Part shown: positions 1-11,114 of the stretch, piece by piece | Position numbering within the stretch: the stretch's first letter is position 1 | How the letters are laid out: each line of letters begins with the position of its first letter | Source of the DNA: Aspidiotus rigidus | Lineage: Eukaryota; Arthropoda; Insecta; Hemiptera; Diaspididae | Length of the DNA: 64,000 nucleotides | Assembly: GCA_035079385.1 (NCBI GenBank) | Contig: JAVHKY010000027.1 | Span: forward strand, 1,612,001-1,676,000 | Reading direction: 5' to 3' | Translations under genes and position numbers: made by a program | The notes under the pieces: model-generated | What the model saw: the letters and a program-made list of their open reading frames with translations, nothing else | The model's database searches: none | What the model was told of the DNA's origin: nothing

Positions 1-360
1 TTATGGCTCGAGAGTCGAATCATCCTTCTATCATATATTATTGCGGCTTGAAAGTCGAAATGTTTTCAAGTCTCCTTCCTTTGCTATCATATACTATGAC
101 TGGAAAGTAGAAATGTTTCTAAGTGTCTCGAAAAGTCGAAATTTTTCCAAGTCCAAATTCTTCACCAGGGTAGGTCACTGTTTGTTGGACATTACCCGGC
201 GAACGACGTACGGTAAATTTTTCAACAAAAAACCCATAGAACAGGTTCTCTGTTAAAATTTCGACCTCCGAAATTTTGACATTAAAGCTATATGACAGGA
301 GGAGGACTTGTAAAAATTTGAGACGTAATGTTATATGATAGGAAAGGAACTTGGAAGAAA
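1..360. repeat. Modular dispersed repeat, AAGTCC family, copy 1
   Basis: Several degenerate copies of the core (CTCGAGAGTCGAAATTTTTC followed by CAAGTCC, a pyrimidine stretch and TATCATATATA) stand in tandem. They are followed by a second conserved module that reads like ATAGAACAGGTTCTCTGTTA. The same modules recur in many places in the window in both orientations. No coding signal is seen. Confidence 0.7.
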
Positions 361-686
361 ATTTTTCGGTTCATATGAATAAAAACGCGTTCCTTCGGTG
401 CTTCGTTGTAGGACGCGAAGACGCGTTTTTCTACTTAAGAGGTCGAAGAGTTAGGTTGCGCGCATGCGCGTATTCTGTATGCGTCGAACATTTTGGCGGT
501 CGCGGACGAAAATGATCTTTTGATAATTTTAAATACAACACTCGAATTTTTCCTTGTGTTCACCAATTCTAAGAAAATTACAATTTCGTTTTCCATCAAC
601 AATGTTATGATGCTCCAATAAAAACAAGAAAATTTTGATTATAGATCATCGCGCGTTCGCGTTTTTATTCATGTGAACCGAAAAAT
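361..686. mobile_element. Foldback (MITE-like) element, about 330 bp
   Basis: The left end (361-391, starting ATTTTTCGGTTCATATGAAT) is repeated inverted at 653-686, with one or two mismatches over about 30 bp. The interior is AT-rich without an ORF. It looks like a non-autonomous element with terminal inverted repeats. Target duplications were not clear. Confidence 0.6.
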
Positions 687-1250
687 AGCGTACGCCACAC
701 GTGAACGGAGGAAAGCGATATACTCGCGCTGCATGGCGGTCCTCGCCGCGGCTCGGGTCGCCAAAGCGCTCGTATAGAAATCGCTCTCCTCCGTCCCTTA
801 TAGCGTAATATACTATTTTCTTCTCAAGCCATAATAATACCTACAGTAGAAAAGGGACTAAAAATGATGGAACTTTGACTTTAAATTTGTAGTACTGTAA
901 ATGTTTTATCAACTCAGTTCCACACCACTCTAGAGGTGGAGTTGATGGTGCGTTTTTCAATAGAGGAATTATTTCAAAAAATTTGCCGCGCCATATGATC
1001 TTTGGCAAAATCACAAATCGTCCAAGTCCATTGTCACTGGCCAAAATGGTCCAAGTCCCTTTCCTATCATACATAGCACAAAGGTTCGACTTCCGAGCCA
1101 TAATATATGATAAAAGGTGGACTTGAAATAAATTTTGACTTTCGAACCATAGTGCATGTAGGAGGAGGACATGGGAAAATTTCAACTCTCGAGGAGCCAC
1201 AATATATGATAGGAAAGGGAATTAGGACGGGCAATACACAATTATGATAA
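687..1250. repeat. Intergenic; AAGTCC-family repeat copy at about 880-1250
   Basis: From about 880 the sequence carries degenerate units of the modular repeat (TCCAAGTCC, TATCATACATAG, AGGAGGACATGGGAAAATTT) in both orientations. The remainder shows no recognisable gene. Confidence 0.5.
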
Positions 1251-2950
1251 CTTGGAAAAATTTAAGTAAAGTATCCATCTTTTCATGCGTGTAAATTGGT
1301 GTGTGTAAATCGAATACGTATAGTTATCTTTCTCTCTCTTTTCTATATTTCTTTCCTTCCTTTTTTCCTTTCTGTGGTTTTTCCCATCATCAAATATTCT
1401 GTATTTGATGACTATTCTCGTTTTATTCTGTTCCTATTTCTTCCCACTTGAGTTTATGACCATATTTGGTCATGAATTTAGGTGCTGTTTTCCTATTCGT
1501 CTATTCCAATATCTTGAGATGGAGGGGGCAAGCTATCTTATCGCTTTATTCGAAGTTTCGGTCGACGAGCGTTTCGCTCGCTGCACGAAGACTTCAGTTA
1601 GGTTTGCAGACCATGACGAGACCCCACATCCTGCACCGAGTTGTGACCATCGTCGGGTCTACTCCATGCTTTTCTCGTGGGTTGTGTGTTGACAAGTTGA
1701 CCACGTTCATGTTTTAAGTGTGTAAAAATCTCTGGGTACAATCCTCCCTTTGAAATTCATACCCGTGAGGTCAAGTGCGCGCCTGAGTACTGCCTCTGGA
1801 TATCGATGAGGGCGTGAGTCGAGTTACCAGTTCACAGTATAAAAAGTAAACACTAAATTAGTCGCTGCTGGGAGTCGCTTCCTATTGCGCGTAGCGGAGA
1901 CTCTAAACGAGAAGTCCATGGTTTTAGTCGTCGTTATCATCCATGCCAACTCTCACCAAGTATAGGCGTAGACCTTGTTTTGTAAGGAATTTTTGAAGAT
2001 TACTACATCGAGGACGGACAGTCGTTGGACGGAAGAAACGCTCGACACCCTGCTACCAGCCGACAGGCGGATAATTAAATGAAGTATCATAATTCGAATT
2101 TGGTAATGTACGATTTTTTTTCTTAGTCTCGCGACGTAATAAAGATATAGTTGCTAGAATTCATTTCATCTTTTTCATTATTTGATACTATAAGCTCTCC
2201 TTCATTAAAAGGGGAAAGGGTGTACTCAACTGTCTGTTTCTCAAGATTCTATTTCTTTTTCTCCCCTCTGAGAATTTTGTATGTGGGTGGGTTTTCTGAA
2301 TATCGAACTTAGCTGCGGGATTACCTGGAGAGGCGGAGTCTTTTCATACCTTGTCCAACTTTGAGCCATTCTCATGCGAGAATGTAGGGTTTCTATTTTT
2401 CTTTCTACAGTAGTTCTGTTTTTTCTTTTTCTTGTTTTTGGTTTTTCTAAATTTTTTTTTTTTTTAGTTGGTCGTTGTTTTTCTTTTTTTTTTTTCTTGG
2501 GTTGACCATCCACGTTCGATAGCCAGTCCTCCTCTTCTCCCCCCACTGGGATTACCGTGGGTGTGTACATGAGAACGTAGTCTATCTCCCTACAAAGAGT
2601 CACAGTGCCCATTCGGTCATATAAAGTTCATCCTTAGTCCAATAGTCTTGAATCAGGGACAGTTCGTTCCTTACCTAGTGAATCCGTTCTCGGCCCGTCT
2701 TGAGATTACTCATGTTTCACCACTGCTTAGCTAGTTACAGCCAGAGGACGCCTCGAGATAGAGATTTTCTCCTGATTGTGTCGAGTTAGGGTTTTTCTTC
2801 TTTTTATTTTCGATTTCTTGTCTAAATTTACCCCCATAAGTAAAGTAAGAAGAAACCTCCATCTCGACGTCAGTGCTACGGGAGATCACTCTTCTGAGTG
2901 ACAGATGTAGGTCGGTTTATGTCGGTGTGGACAGTAAAGGGATACACCAC
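1251..2950. other. Intergenic, nothing recognised
   Basis: The stretch has pyrimidine-rich patches, including T-runs at about 2440-2500. The short open frames here are low in complexity or have no protein-like pattern. I see no gene, RNA or clear element. Confidence 0.4.
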
Positions 2951-3200
2951 AAGTGTTCCATTTTGGAGCCATACGATAGGAAAGGAATTTGGAAGAAAAT
3001 GTCGACTTTCGAGCCATAATGTATGACACGCGGGGGACTTGGAAAAATTTTGATTCTCGAATCATAATATATGATAGGAAGGAAGGGGACTTGGAAAAAT
3101 TCTTACTTTCAGACTATCAGGAAATTTCAAGATTTCAATTTGAATTCACAACACCAAAACCAATTCAACCCATAAAATAGGTTTTCTGCGTTCTTCGTTT
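2951..3200. repeat. AAGTCC-family repeat copy
   Basis: Units such as GATAGGAAAGGAATTTGG, GGGGACTTGGAAAAATT and TTTCGAGCCATAATGTATGA repeat in the inverted sense of the core. They end in the module with AATTCAACCCATAAAATAGG and CTTCGTTAAAGAAGCCGTCG. Confidence 0.6.
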
Positions 3201-3474
3201 AACTTCGTTAAAGAAGCCGTCGTTTTCTAAGATTAGGGTGGAGTTTCAGAATAGACATGAAACGTGTCAGAAAACAAAATAAGTACGACTAAAACATATT
3301 CTGTTCAGAAGGGGATGAACGTGAACTGTCATATTCATAAGGCCGCGCGATCATCTAATTTGTTAGGTATACCAGTACACCTGTAAGTTTCTTTTTTTCC
3401 CCTGATTTTGAATCAAATAGGTTAGAAGAGGAGGGTTGTTGTTGAATGAAAAACTCGAGCGAAAAATTTAATTA

Positions 3475-3550
3475 CCTCATCGAGATCCGAACCCGAGACC
3501 ATCGCTTTCCGGGCGACTGCTCTAACCGCTCAGCTATCAAGAGTCACCCG
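3475..3550 (-). repeat. tRNA-like sequence, probably a SINE head or tRNA pseudogene
   Basis: On the minus strand an A-box-like TAGCTGAGCGG (3527-3537) and a B-box-like GGTTCGGATCTC (3482-3493) are spaced as in a tRNA. A possible TCGC/GCGA anticodon stem encloses the loop CCGGAAA, which would give anticodon GGA with C instead of U at position 33. There is no serine-type variable arm and the acceptor stem does not pair. It is better read as an internal pol III promoter of a SINE than as a working tRNA. Confidence 0.55.
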
Positions 3551-3810
3551 TGAAATACCAATAAATCAAAATGTAAATTTGATAAACAGTTTCGACGACT
3601 GCTGAACAAACGATTAAGCAGCGTGATTTATAGATATGTAGTTTATATCTTAACGTTCGAGAATACATATTGTCCTCTTTCGTCTAAAACGTCAGATATT
3701 CTCAATTTTTGGGAATCAACAATTACTGTTTTGTAACCCTCATTGGAAGTGTATTTCTGGACAAAATAATAATAATATCTCGGTACTTCAGAATTAAAGT
3801 AATAACAACG

Positions 3811-5517
3811 ATGAAAAGTAATGTCGTGTGTTTTCTTTTCATTCATTTTGTCGTTGATTCACTCGAAGACGTACCAGAATATCAAGTATCATCTTTTAAA
3901 CTAGGTAAATTTTATGAACTTTATAAAATGACCGAGGCACTCTCTTCAATCCACTTGGCTAGAACACGGTCAACTGCTAAGGTGATACCTACAGCATTTG
4001 TGAGGGTGGGCTGATCTGTTCTCGTCAAAGTTGACCTCATGACATCCTACTAATTTTGTTCATTACAATTGCATAGACCTAGAGAATCGATTTAAATTTT
4101 TGGAAAGCTGTAAAAAAGAGAAGAGAGGAATCCAAATCTTCCAGATGTCAGCAAAGGCGTCGTCTTCTTCTACGATCTGAGACTCATTTTCCCAGTCGCA
4201 TTTACAACTTCTTTATCTGAAGAAATTACTTTTATGATTCAGTTTTTCCTCCCTGACCTTTCAGACAGAATACCTCCAGAAGATTTTGTACATTATTTGC
4301 AATGCAAGCCCGTTACCGAGCGCCGAGCTTTGTGCAATGAAATCTTACCCAAGCTCAAAATAGTGAAACCTCTGAATAAAATTATCGAAAACGATGAGTA
4401 TGTACCGAAAGCGCTTCAATACGTCGACGACTCGGGTAGTAAGAAAATCGCAATACGTTGTCCAACTATTCCGGCTCTTTATATTTTTTCTGAACCATTG
4501 GTCAATGGGTATATCTATAAAGCGTTAACGGTGCGTCCTTCGCAAATTATTGAATCATTCGATTTTGTCGTCGAAACAGCTCAGGAGATCAATTTACGTA
4601 AGTTTTCCGGCAATATTTCACTAGCTAGGTACATTCATTCTCAAGCATTGCGGAATTCGACTGAACATTGGCGGAAATAGACCCGGGATTTTGGGGGGGC
4701 TGTGGCCCCATGAAATAAATTTTCCGTATACAAAGTTTGATTTTTACCCTGTTTTCAATTTTTTTTTTTTTTTTTTGGGGGGGGGGGGCTAATTCTGATT
4801 TGGGGGGGGGCTTAGCCCCCCCCCAAGCCCCCCCCTATTTCCGCCAATGAGCTGAATAAGAGAATCGCATTCTTCATGGTTGGTAAGTAGGTTGAAGGAA
4901 AAATTACGGGTTTCCTTATCAAATTTGTGATTCCTGAGGTCTTACCGAGAATTTTTACCGAGTCCAATGTTTCATGGACATAATTATTTTCCTAAAGTTT
5001 TCGCACAAAATTTTTCCAGCCACCTCCACCTTACTTTTGAATTGGTATTGTTTTCGAACTTTTTTCTTCTAAATAGTTTTTCACGGCGCAAATTTCTTCA
5101 AGTCTCACGATCGACGATGACGTTCCGATGATCTAAGCTCATTTCAACTTATTTGCAGTAGAGGAAGATCAATTGTCTGGGCAAACACTGGCACACACCA
5201 AAAGTCACTTTTACCTCCTAGAAGTTGAACAGCTGTGGTATTTGTGTAATAGAGCAATAAAGGCGATTAAGTATGCGTATCAAGATGTAGAATGGAATGA
5301 TGAACCAATGGTACGCCCAAACGTTTATAAAATGAAGTACAGTTCTTGGAATATGTATGACGTTGCAGTTTCGTGCCCTACCGTAATTCCAATCTATTTA
5401 CGGGCTGGAAATTCTGCACAAGACAAAATAGTTCCCATTATTTTTCAGCGAATACCAGTAAAAGTAAATCAGCCTACCACAACAAGTATACAAAATGAAA
5501 CGAACCTCGTGGATTAA
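3811..5517 (+). CDS. Unrecognised small secreted protein, 261 aa, three exons
   Basis: Gene model: exons 3811-3904, 4265-4597 and 5159-5517, with donors GTAAAT and GTAAGT and acceptors TTTCAG and TTGCAG. All phases match (1/1), giving 262 codons with the stop. The start is chosen because MKSNVVCFLFIHFVVDS is a typical signal peptide. I do not recognise the family. Two stretches resemble each other: residues around IAIRCPTIPALYIF in exon 2 and VAVSCPTVIPIYLR in exon 3. This suggests an internal duplication of a small beta-rich unit, each half with a cysteine before PT. There is no transmembrane segment after the signal peptide. A poly(A) signal lies 70 bp after the stop. Intron 2 holds a foldback element. 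A salivary, haemolymph or cuticular protein is possible, but function is unknown. Confidence 0.7.
4667..4850. mobile_element. MITE-like insertion in intron 2 of the secreted-protein gene
   Basis: The ends are inverted repeats of the sequence ATTGGCGGAAATAG (left about 4667-4680, right about 4834-4848). Each is followed inward by G/C homopolymers. The interior has long T and G runs and a palindromic GGGGGCTTAGCCCCC block (about 4801-4825). It lies fully between the splice sites 4598 and 5158, so the coding exons are intact. Confidence 0.65.
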
Positions 5518-5586
5518 TAACCGATTAATCAAAAAGCATTGTATTACGCATCTAAAATAACAATTTTGGAGTTTGAGTTTCGAAAT

Positions 5587-5592
5587 AATAAA
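5587..5592 (+). terminator. Poly(A) signal AATAAA
   Basis: AATAAA lies 70 bp after the stop codon of the 3811-5517 gene in an AT-rich 3' flank. It is the most likely 3'-end signal of that transcript. Confidence 0.55.
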
Positions 5593-5899
5593 CTTATATA
5601 TTTTCCAACCTGTTTTTGGTTAGACAAATTTGATTATAATACTTGAATGTTTGTTACCCACGTCGTACTGAAACAAAAGTACCTCGCATAGAATCCTATT
5701 ACATCTGTCTTGACTAAAATTCATTCGTGACCTTGAGAGAGGGCTGACGAAATGCCGACTTTTGCTACCCTCTTCTTCGATTCTGGACTACCAACATGTT
5801 GAATTTTTGACATGTCACATGTCTTGGCTGAACCCCATCCTTGATGTGAAATTTTCCGACTTGCTTCTCCCTTGCCCCCTTTCTGGATCTAGAAAATTT

Positions 5900-6360
5900 A
5901 CGAGTGGTACCCTAGACCTCATTAGCTAGACAGCTTATCTTACAGTACAACACATCTCTATTAGTCTAAGAACGAGGCATACGCTTCTGTGAGGAAAATT
6001 CACAAACTGTAGGCAATGATTTCATCTCGAAGCAGGTGTGGCCCTAGAATATAAATGAGGTTATTCACTACTAGTTATGAAACGTGATCTTTGTTTATTT
6101 GGCTCTGCCAGAAAATCTCTTTCTTGACATTTTTAATGTCTTCACCGGCACCCCACTCCCTGCACACTAATGGAAATCCATGAGTCCGAGTTGCCCTCCC
6201 GTTGGCAGATAGGCCTGATATACAGTGTACTAGACTTATACTAGACCAAGGAGGGAGTGAACGAATGGGGCGAGTGAGCCCTGAAAGCTGGTTAGCTTGA
6301 AACATTGACATGTATATGTCTTTGATCAGTTGGAAATCTACGTGACGTGACGCTTTATGA
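5900..6360. repeat. Dispersed repeat with a second copy near 57.06-57.27 kb
   Basis: The run from CTTATCTTACAGTACA through GAGGAAAATTCACAA and GATTTCATC to the GGCTCTGCCA block near 6100-6120 is matched colinearly at 57070-57265. No coding potential is seen. A related inverted fragment occurs near 50960-51010. Confidence 0.65.
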
Positions 6361-6399
6361 TGTCATCAATGACCTTACCCTATTTTAGGGATTTGGAAA

Positions 6400-7060
6400 A
6401 CTCACAGGTTCTTTAATGGAGTTGAAAGAGGGGTGAAACCTGTTTTATGGGGCACGTGAGATTTGGAATATATAGATTGTGACGTCACAAGCTGACCTAT
6501 GAAGTCATCAAATTTTGACGTCACAGTCCCCGCCCTCAAGCTGTATATATGATAAGAGGGGGACTTGGAAAAAACGACGGCTTCCTTAACGAAGTTAAAC
6601 GAGGATCGCAGGGAAACTGTTCTATGTGTCAAATTGGTTTTGGTATTGAGAATTCAAGGAAGCCTAGACCTCGAATCCCAGTTATATATGATAGCTCGAG
6701 AGTTGAAATTTTTCCAAGTCCCCCTCCTGTCATATATATAGCGCGATAGTCGAAATTTTTCCATGTCCCCCTTCTATCGTATATGGCTGGAGAGTCGAAA
6801 TTTTTCCAAGTCCCCATCCTATCGTATATGGCTGGAGAGTCGAAATTTTTCTAAGTCCCCCTCCTATCATATATAGCTCGAGAGTCGAAATTTTTTCCAA
6901 CTCCCCCGCCTCTTATCATATATAGTTCGAGAGTCGAAATTTTTCTAAGTTTCTTGCCGGACGGCGCACGGCACGCGGCAAATTTCTGAAAAAGACCCCC
7001 ATAGAACAGGTTCCCTGTTAAAATCCATCGGGTAGTTTTTAAAGAGTTCCGCGGACAAAA
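6400..7060. repeat. AAGTCC-family repeat with an ordered tandem array
   Basis: From about 6660 to 6960 there are five to six tandem units of about 45 bp. Each reads roughly GCTCGAGAGTCGAAATTTTT then CCAAGTCCCC then a CCTATCATATATA tail. The block is preceded by the module with the inverted GGGGACTTGGAAAAA and GGTATTGAGAATTCAAGGAA. It is followed by a GCCGGACGGCGCACGGC module and CCCATAGAACAGGTTCCCTG. This is the clearest copy for deriving a consensus. Confidence 0.75.
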
Positions 7061-7561
7061 AAAACTTATAGGCCTAACGCAAGTATAACGAAGTTAGTAT
7101 TAAAAACTATATTCGATAATTAAGTACACGCGTCTTGGATTGTATACATAGATTAATAAATTTGGAATAATCTTTAACAATGATAATGAACGACCAAACC
7201 TTATATTATACACGTAACACGTGATTAGACAACCGAAAGGTACGAGCAATGATGCTAGCTCTCGAACTCGCGAGCTTATTATTCACGCACTGAATGTAAG
7301 CAAGCACCGACCAGCAATCTTCGAGATAAGGTATACCCGATCGACTTCGATAACATGACGTTACATGACCTCGCCCCCTATTCACCTTGCTACGAGTGTA
7401 ATACCTCACTTTTCTAGCTAGAAAAGTCGGTAAAATGTTGACGTACCAGATCTATGAAGTCATCAAATTGTGACGTCACAGGCCCGGACTTTGAAGCTAT
7501 ATGTAATAGGAGGAAACTTGGGAAAAAAAACTCACGGGTTCTTTAACGGAGTTAAACGAAG

Positions 7562-7909
7562 GTGGTAGGGAACCTATTATCGTCGAATTTTTCAATTGAA
7601 GGTCTTAGAGAACCATTGGACTTCCCAAGAACACGAGAGGATCATTTTCACGCTCTGAAAGATTTATCCAGCAATTTTTCTGAATTCTTCAGAGAATTTT
7701 ACTTCAGTTTTGTTAAGATCTCAAAACATTATTCAGGATATATTTCAAGAAAACTGCGGAGTTTTTATAATGGCTCAGGTAATTTTTTCACAAAGGAGGT
7801 TTTGGAACCGCGTGAAAATATTGAAAATATGAAGAGCTTCTTTGAAACTAGGAAATTTGTTGAGTATGCTTTCCATAAAACAGAATTTCATAATTTCTGG
7901 CAAAAATAA
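7562..7909 (+). CDS. Possible terminal exon or orphan ORF, unrecognised
   Basis: An open frame runs from about 7562 to a stop at 7907-7909 and is rich in Phe, Ser, Lys and Glu. It has a protein-like amphipathic pattern (for example FREFYFSFVKISKHYSGYIS) and no low-complexity tract. A possible acceptor TTGAAG lies near 7600. AATAAA occurs right after the stop and again at 8206-8211. No homologous family is recognised and no upstream exon could be joined, so this may be a chance ORF or the relic of a gene. Confidence 0.25.
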   Translation: MVGNLLSSNFSIEGLREPLDFPRTREDHFHALKDLSSNFSEFFREFYFSFVKISKHYSGYISRKLRSFYNGSGNFFTKEVLEPRENIENMKSFFETRKFVEYAFHKTEFHNFWQK

Positions 7910-9086
7910 AATTGATTTACCATCATCTGTTTTAGAAAATTCTGATCTAATTGACATTTATCCTAGAATAGGAATTTCGTATTTCAAAAGTATTTAAATA
8001 GGCCTTTAATCCTTGAATGACTTGGTGAAACCTGAAAATATTGAAGGAAGTCAAGGACAGTATAGTTATGATATGCATATAATGTACGTTCCAATTCTTC
8101 CTACATTATACGAATTATTATGATTTTTTTACATTTTTCAATTTCACCTAGTTTTTTTCTTCCCGGAAACGCCCTTCATTTACGCGAAGTAGTTTTAAAG
8201 AGAGTAATAAAATATTGAAACGTGCTCTTCTAATAAAGCAAGTGAAAGCTCATTTATCACTCAGAATAAAATGGATACAGTACGATTACCTTTTGTGAGA
8301 CGATCATTCGGTCAGAAATTATTGTACCCCACAAAATTCATCAGAGACGACGACGGAGGGTGAGACCAGATACCTTTTACTTTATCATTAATTGTAAGTA
8401 AATTGAAAACACCGTGTCAAGCATAGCCTAAAAGAAAATCTTTGAGAACATTTTAGAGGGTCGACCCACAACGGTCAGCGAATTTCACTCGCGTTCCAAC
8501 TACCGGTATTGCTGTTATTCTATATAGGTAATGCTGAGACAAACGAACTCGCGAGGCAAATAGCGTTATGACGTTCAAAAAAGTTGGAAGCTTTTGCGAA
8601 ACTAACAAAAGATAATAATACACGACCGAGAATATGTATACCTGTCACGCAAGAGCGCACACCTGAACTGTCGACGTGTAATCGCCGTTGCATGGCTGCG
8701 ACTTTTTTCCTGGTCCTCCCGGTACAGACACGCTATTAAGCGATTCCATAACCGTCGCTGTGTGCCGTCCGACTGAAGCGATCGAAATTACAAATATCAC
8801 TCCGTACTATAAAATTATGACACGCTAAGTAAAGAGATTTCCTTTTTGAATTTTTCTCGATCCTCTGCCTGAAATCATCGATAAGCAAGTTTTTAAAATC
8901 GTTCATAATGATGGCAACGAACCTCAAAGAATACGAATTACGTCACGAATTTCATATTTACTAAGTTCGTTCTTTCAAATTTCTTGAGTTTCAGCGTCTT
9001 TTTCCTGTTCCTTTGCTATAATTTGAGGTGTGATGGTGGCCTCTATCGCGTGTACGTCCAATCTACTTGGTGCATCCGCGACTACA
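7910..9086. other. Intergenic, nothing recognised
   Basis: AT-rich sequence with no ORF that looks coding and no repeat recognised from elsewhere in the window. Confidence 0.4.
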
Positions 9087-9574
9087 TTACCGCTTCAAGA
9101 GATATGCCAAATATCTGTTTGTACTGCGCGAGATATATTCGATTTGTCTCGAGCGTTGCGAGTTTTTATTTCCTGTGAACATGTGCTTGAGAGCACCATG
9201 ATCGGTTAAGACAATTAAAGGCCTACCTTGAATGATGGGTTCAAATGTTCTATTGAGGAGTAAATAGCGAATAACTCCTTGTTGTACGTGCACCAATGTA
9301 TCTGTGAGTCACTCGACAGCTTCTTTGAGAAAAAACCTAGGGGTTGGCAGGTGCCATCTGTCGTACATTGATTAAGTACTCCAGCTACAGCGGTATTGGA
9401 CGCATCTGTCGTAAGGATAAGTTGAGCCTCATCTCGCGGATAGTGCAGCATTGTAAATCTGAAAAGATCGTTTCGGCTATCTTCACATGACTTTCTTAGA
9501 TCTTCCGTCCATGGAACTGGTGTGCGATCCTTTTTCCGCGGCTGTCCTTTTAGGAGATCGTTAAGAGGAGCCAT
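9087..9574 (-). pseudogene. Decayed Ty3/gypsy-type pol fragment (RT end/RNase H)
   Basis: The minus-strand frame 9574-9215 carries the hallmarks of the reverse-transcriptase/RNase H junction of Ty3/gypsy retrotransposons. These are an APLNDLLKG-like start, the RNase H motif with TTDAS (first catalytic Asp region), a PLGFFSKKL-like motif and TYNKELFAIY. The coding sense then moves to another frame (9296-9087), where LTDHGAL, the next RNase H motif, is seen. A frameshift therefore lies near 9215-9240. Only this ~490-bp piece is left: no gag, integrase or LTRs are found next to it. It is an inactive remnant. Confidence 0.8.
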
Positions 9575-9734
9575 TTGAGCAGCAGCGTTTCGGTTAAATG
9601 GAGATAGTTTGGATGCACGACGGTGAATTTAACTATCTCGTACCCACACCAATACTAACGCGATATTCGTCGTGCAACCTGCTTAATCTACACGAGAGTT
9701 CGTTTCACGTAAATGTGGCTACATCTCACTATGA

Positions 9735-10376
9735 AATAAGTAAAACATTTTAAAGTACCGAAAATCTTTTTCTCTAGTAATAAATCCATGAACTTGTTCA
9801 CCTTTAAATTGAATACTCTCGAAATGATGTCGTATCGATCTTGGGCTTTCTGGTTTGGGCGCAGAGCATCTTGAATCTCTTTTCATTTGGGATTATATGT
9901 GAATGTGACGAACAAATCTGGACGGCCGTAGTTGCGAACGTAGGTCATCGCATCTTGTATCTTTTCGTGCATTATAACGTAGTCCACCAGTAAAAGATGA
10001 TGTAAGAATCACCAATTGACCGGCATTTACTGCGTTTCCATCATGAGCGATCGCATCCTGCAAATGAATATAATTCTCGGCACGCAATTGCGCCTGATTA
10101 AATCGCAAGTTATTCAACCGTTCTGTCTTAATTTTTGCGTACCGTTACTTAAATATCAACCCAAAACTGATTGAGAAGAGAACGGTAACAATGCAAATAA
10201 TTTCCACTACCTACTCTTACCATCATCCGATAGGCGTAATAATTCAAGCGACTTACAGTCTTATTTGAAATTGGTTCGTCAGTCTGAGGATTGATGAGGG
10301 GAATGTTGATCCGGTATCCATCTTCTCCATTCCTCTTCCGAGGCATTCCGAAATAAGAAGAGAAACAGCAACACAC
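9735..10376 (-). pseudogene. Decayed Helitron Rep/helicase fragment
   Basis: Reading the minus strand from 10376, successive frames match the Helitron-like N-terminal domain of Rep/helicase proteins. First comes an INIPLINPQTDEPISNK-like segment with YYAYRMMVR, then LRAENYIHLQDAIAHDGN with LVILTSSFTGG. Next is NYGRPDLFVTFTYNPK followed by a stop, and finally QDRYDIISRVFNLK with FMDLL and KKIFGTL. At least two frameshifts and one stop break it, near 10117-10149 and 9890. The C-terminal Rep motifs and the helicase are absent. The fragment lies directly beside the gypsy remnant, so the two form a nested graveyard. Confidence 0.8.
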
Positions 10377-10539
10377 AAAAAAGAATTAAAATTCTGCGTA
10401 TGTACAAATTCTTCAGGTTCTTCCGTTGAGCGTCAATCACGATCATTCCTCAGCCGCTGGCGTCGTTCTTCTTCAGATTCTTCTGCTCGGCTCGTCAAAG
10501 CTCCTGCACGTTCAGCATCCAGTCTCTAACCTCAGTAGA

Positions 10540-11045
10540 AGAGGCTGGTCTTCAGGACACTTTCCAATTCAGACAAATACGAGTAAAATTCATATCATTT
10601 TTTTACAAAAATTACATCCTATTTTTTGACCTAAAATATTACCCCAAAATTTATTCTCTGAAATGTACTAAATAAGATAAATTCTTCACCTACGATTTTT
10701 CAAGGCTCACGGACGTTCCGGCATAAATACTATAGTGAATTTCTAATTTTAACTACCGAAAATGATGAAAACCTCTCTCTGTCTCTTTCTCTTTCCATTT
10801 CACCAAGGTTTGGCAAGGTAGGTACACAGTAAAATTTGTCGAACAGATTGGTCTTTAGAACACTTTTCAAGAGAGACCAAATACAGCTAAAATTGAAATC
10901 ATTTTCACCAAAATTTTAGCTCCACAATTTGACCTAAAATATTGCCCCAAAATTCATTCTCTAAAATAGGATAAATAAGGTAAATTCTTTTCCTATGATT
11001 TTTCAACGCTCACCTGCGTTCAGGCATAAATTGATACTAGTATTT
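10540..11045 (+). repeat. Direct repeat pair, about 185 bp, period about 300
   Basis: The segment 10552-10740 and the segment 10854-11040 share the same order of words: GACCTAAAATATT.CCCCAAAATT, ATTCTCT.AAAT, GATAAATTCTT, GATTTTTCAA.GCTCAC and GGCATAAAT. They differ by scattered substitutions. They look like an old tandem duplication of a noncoding unit. Confidence 0.6.
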
Positions 11046-11114
11046 GGTCTATTTTAGACTTTATTTGACTGAAATCACTAGTCCGGGAATCATACGGTTC
11101 TGAAAATGAAAAAA

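Noticed and set aside
841..1200. 119-codon minus-strand frame
   Set aside because: It is made of AAGTCC-family repeat units and has no protein-like conservation.
3475..3550. Functional tRNA gene
   Set aside because: No acceptor stem pairing, C at position 33 of the anticodon loop, and no variable arm for the serine-like anticodon.
6660..6960. CRISPR-like array
   Set aside because: The window is eukaryotic, the 45-bp units are contiguous without unique spacers, and they diverge from each other.
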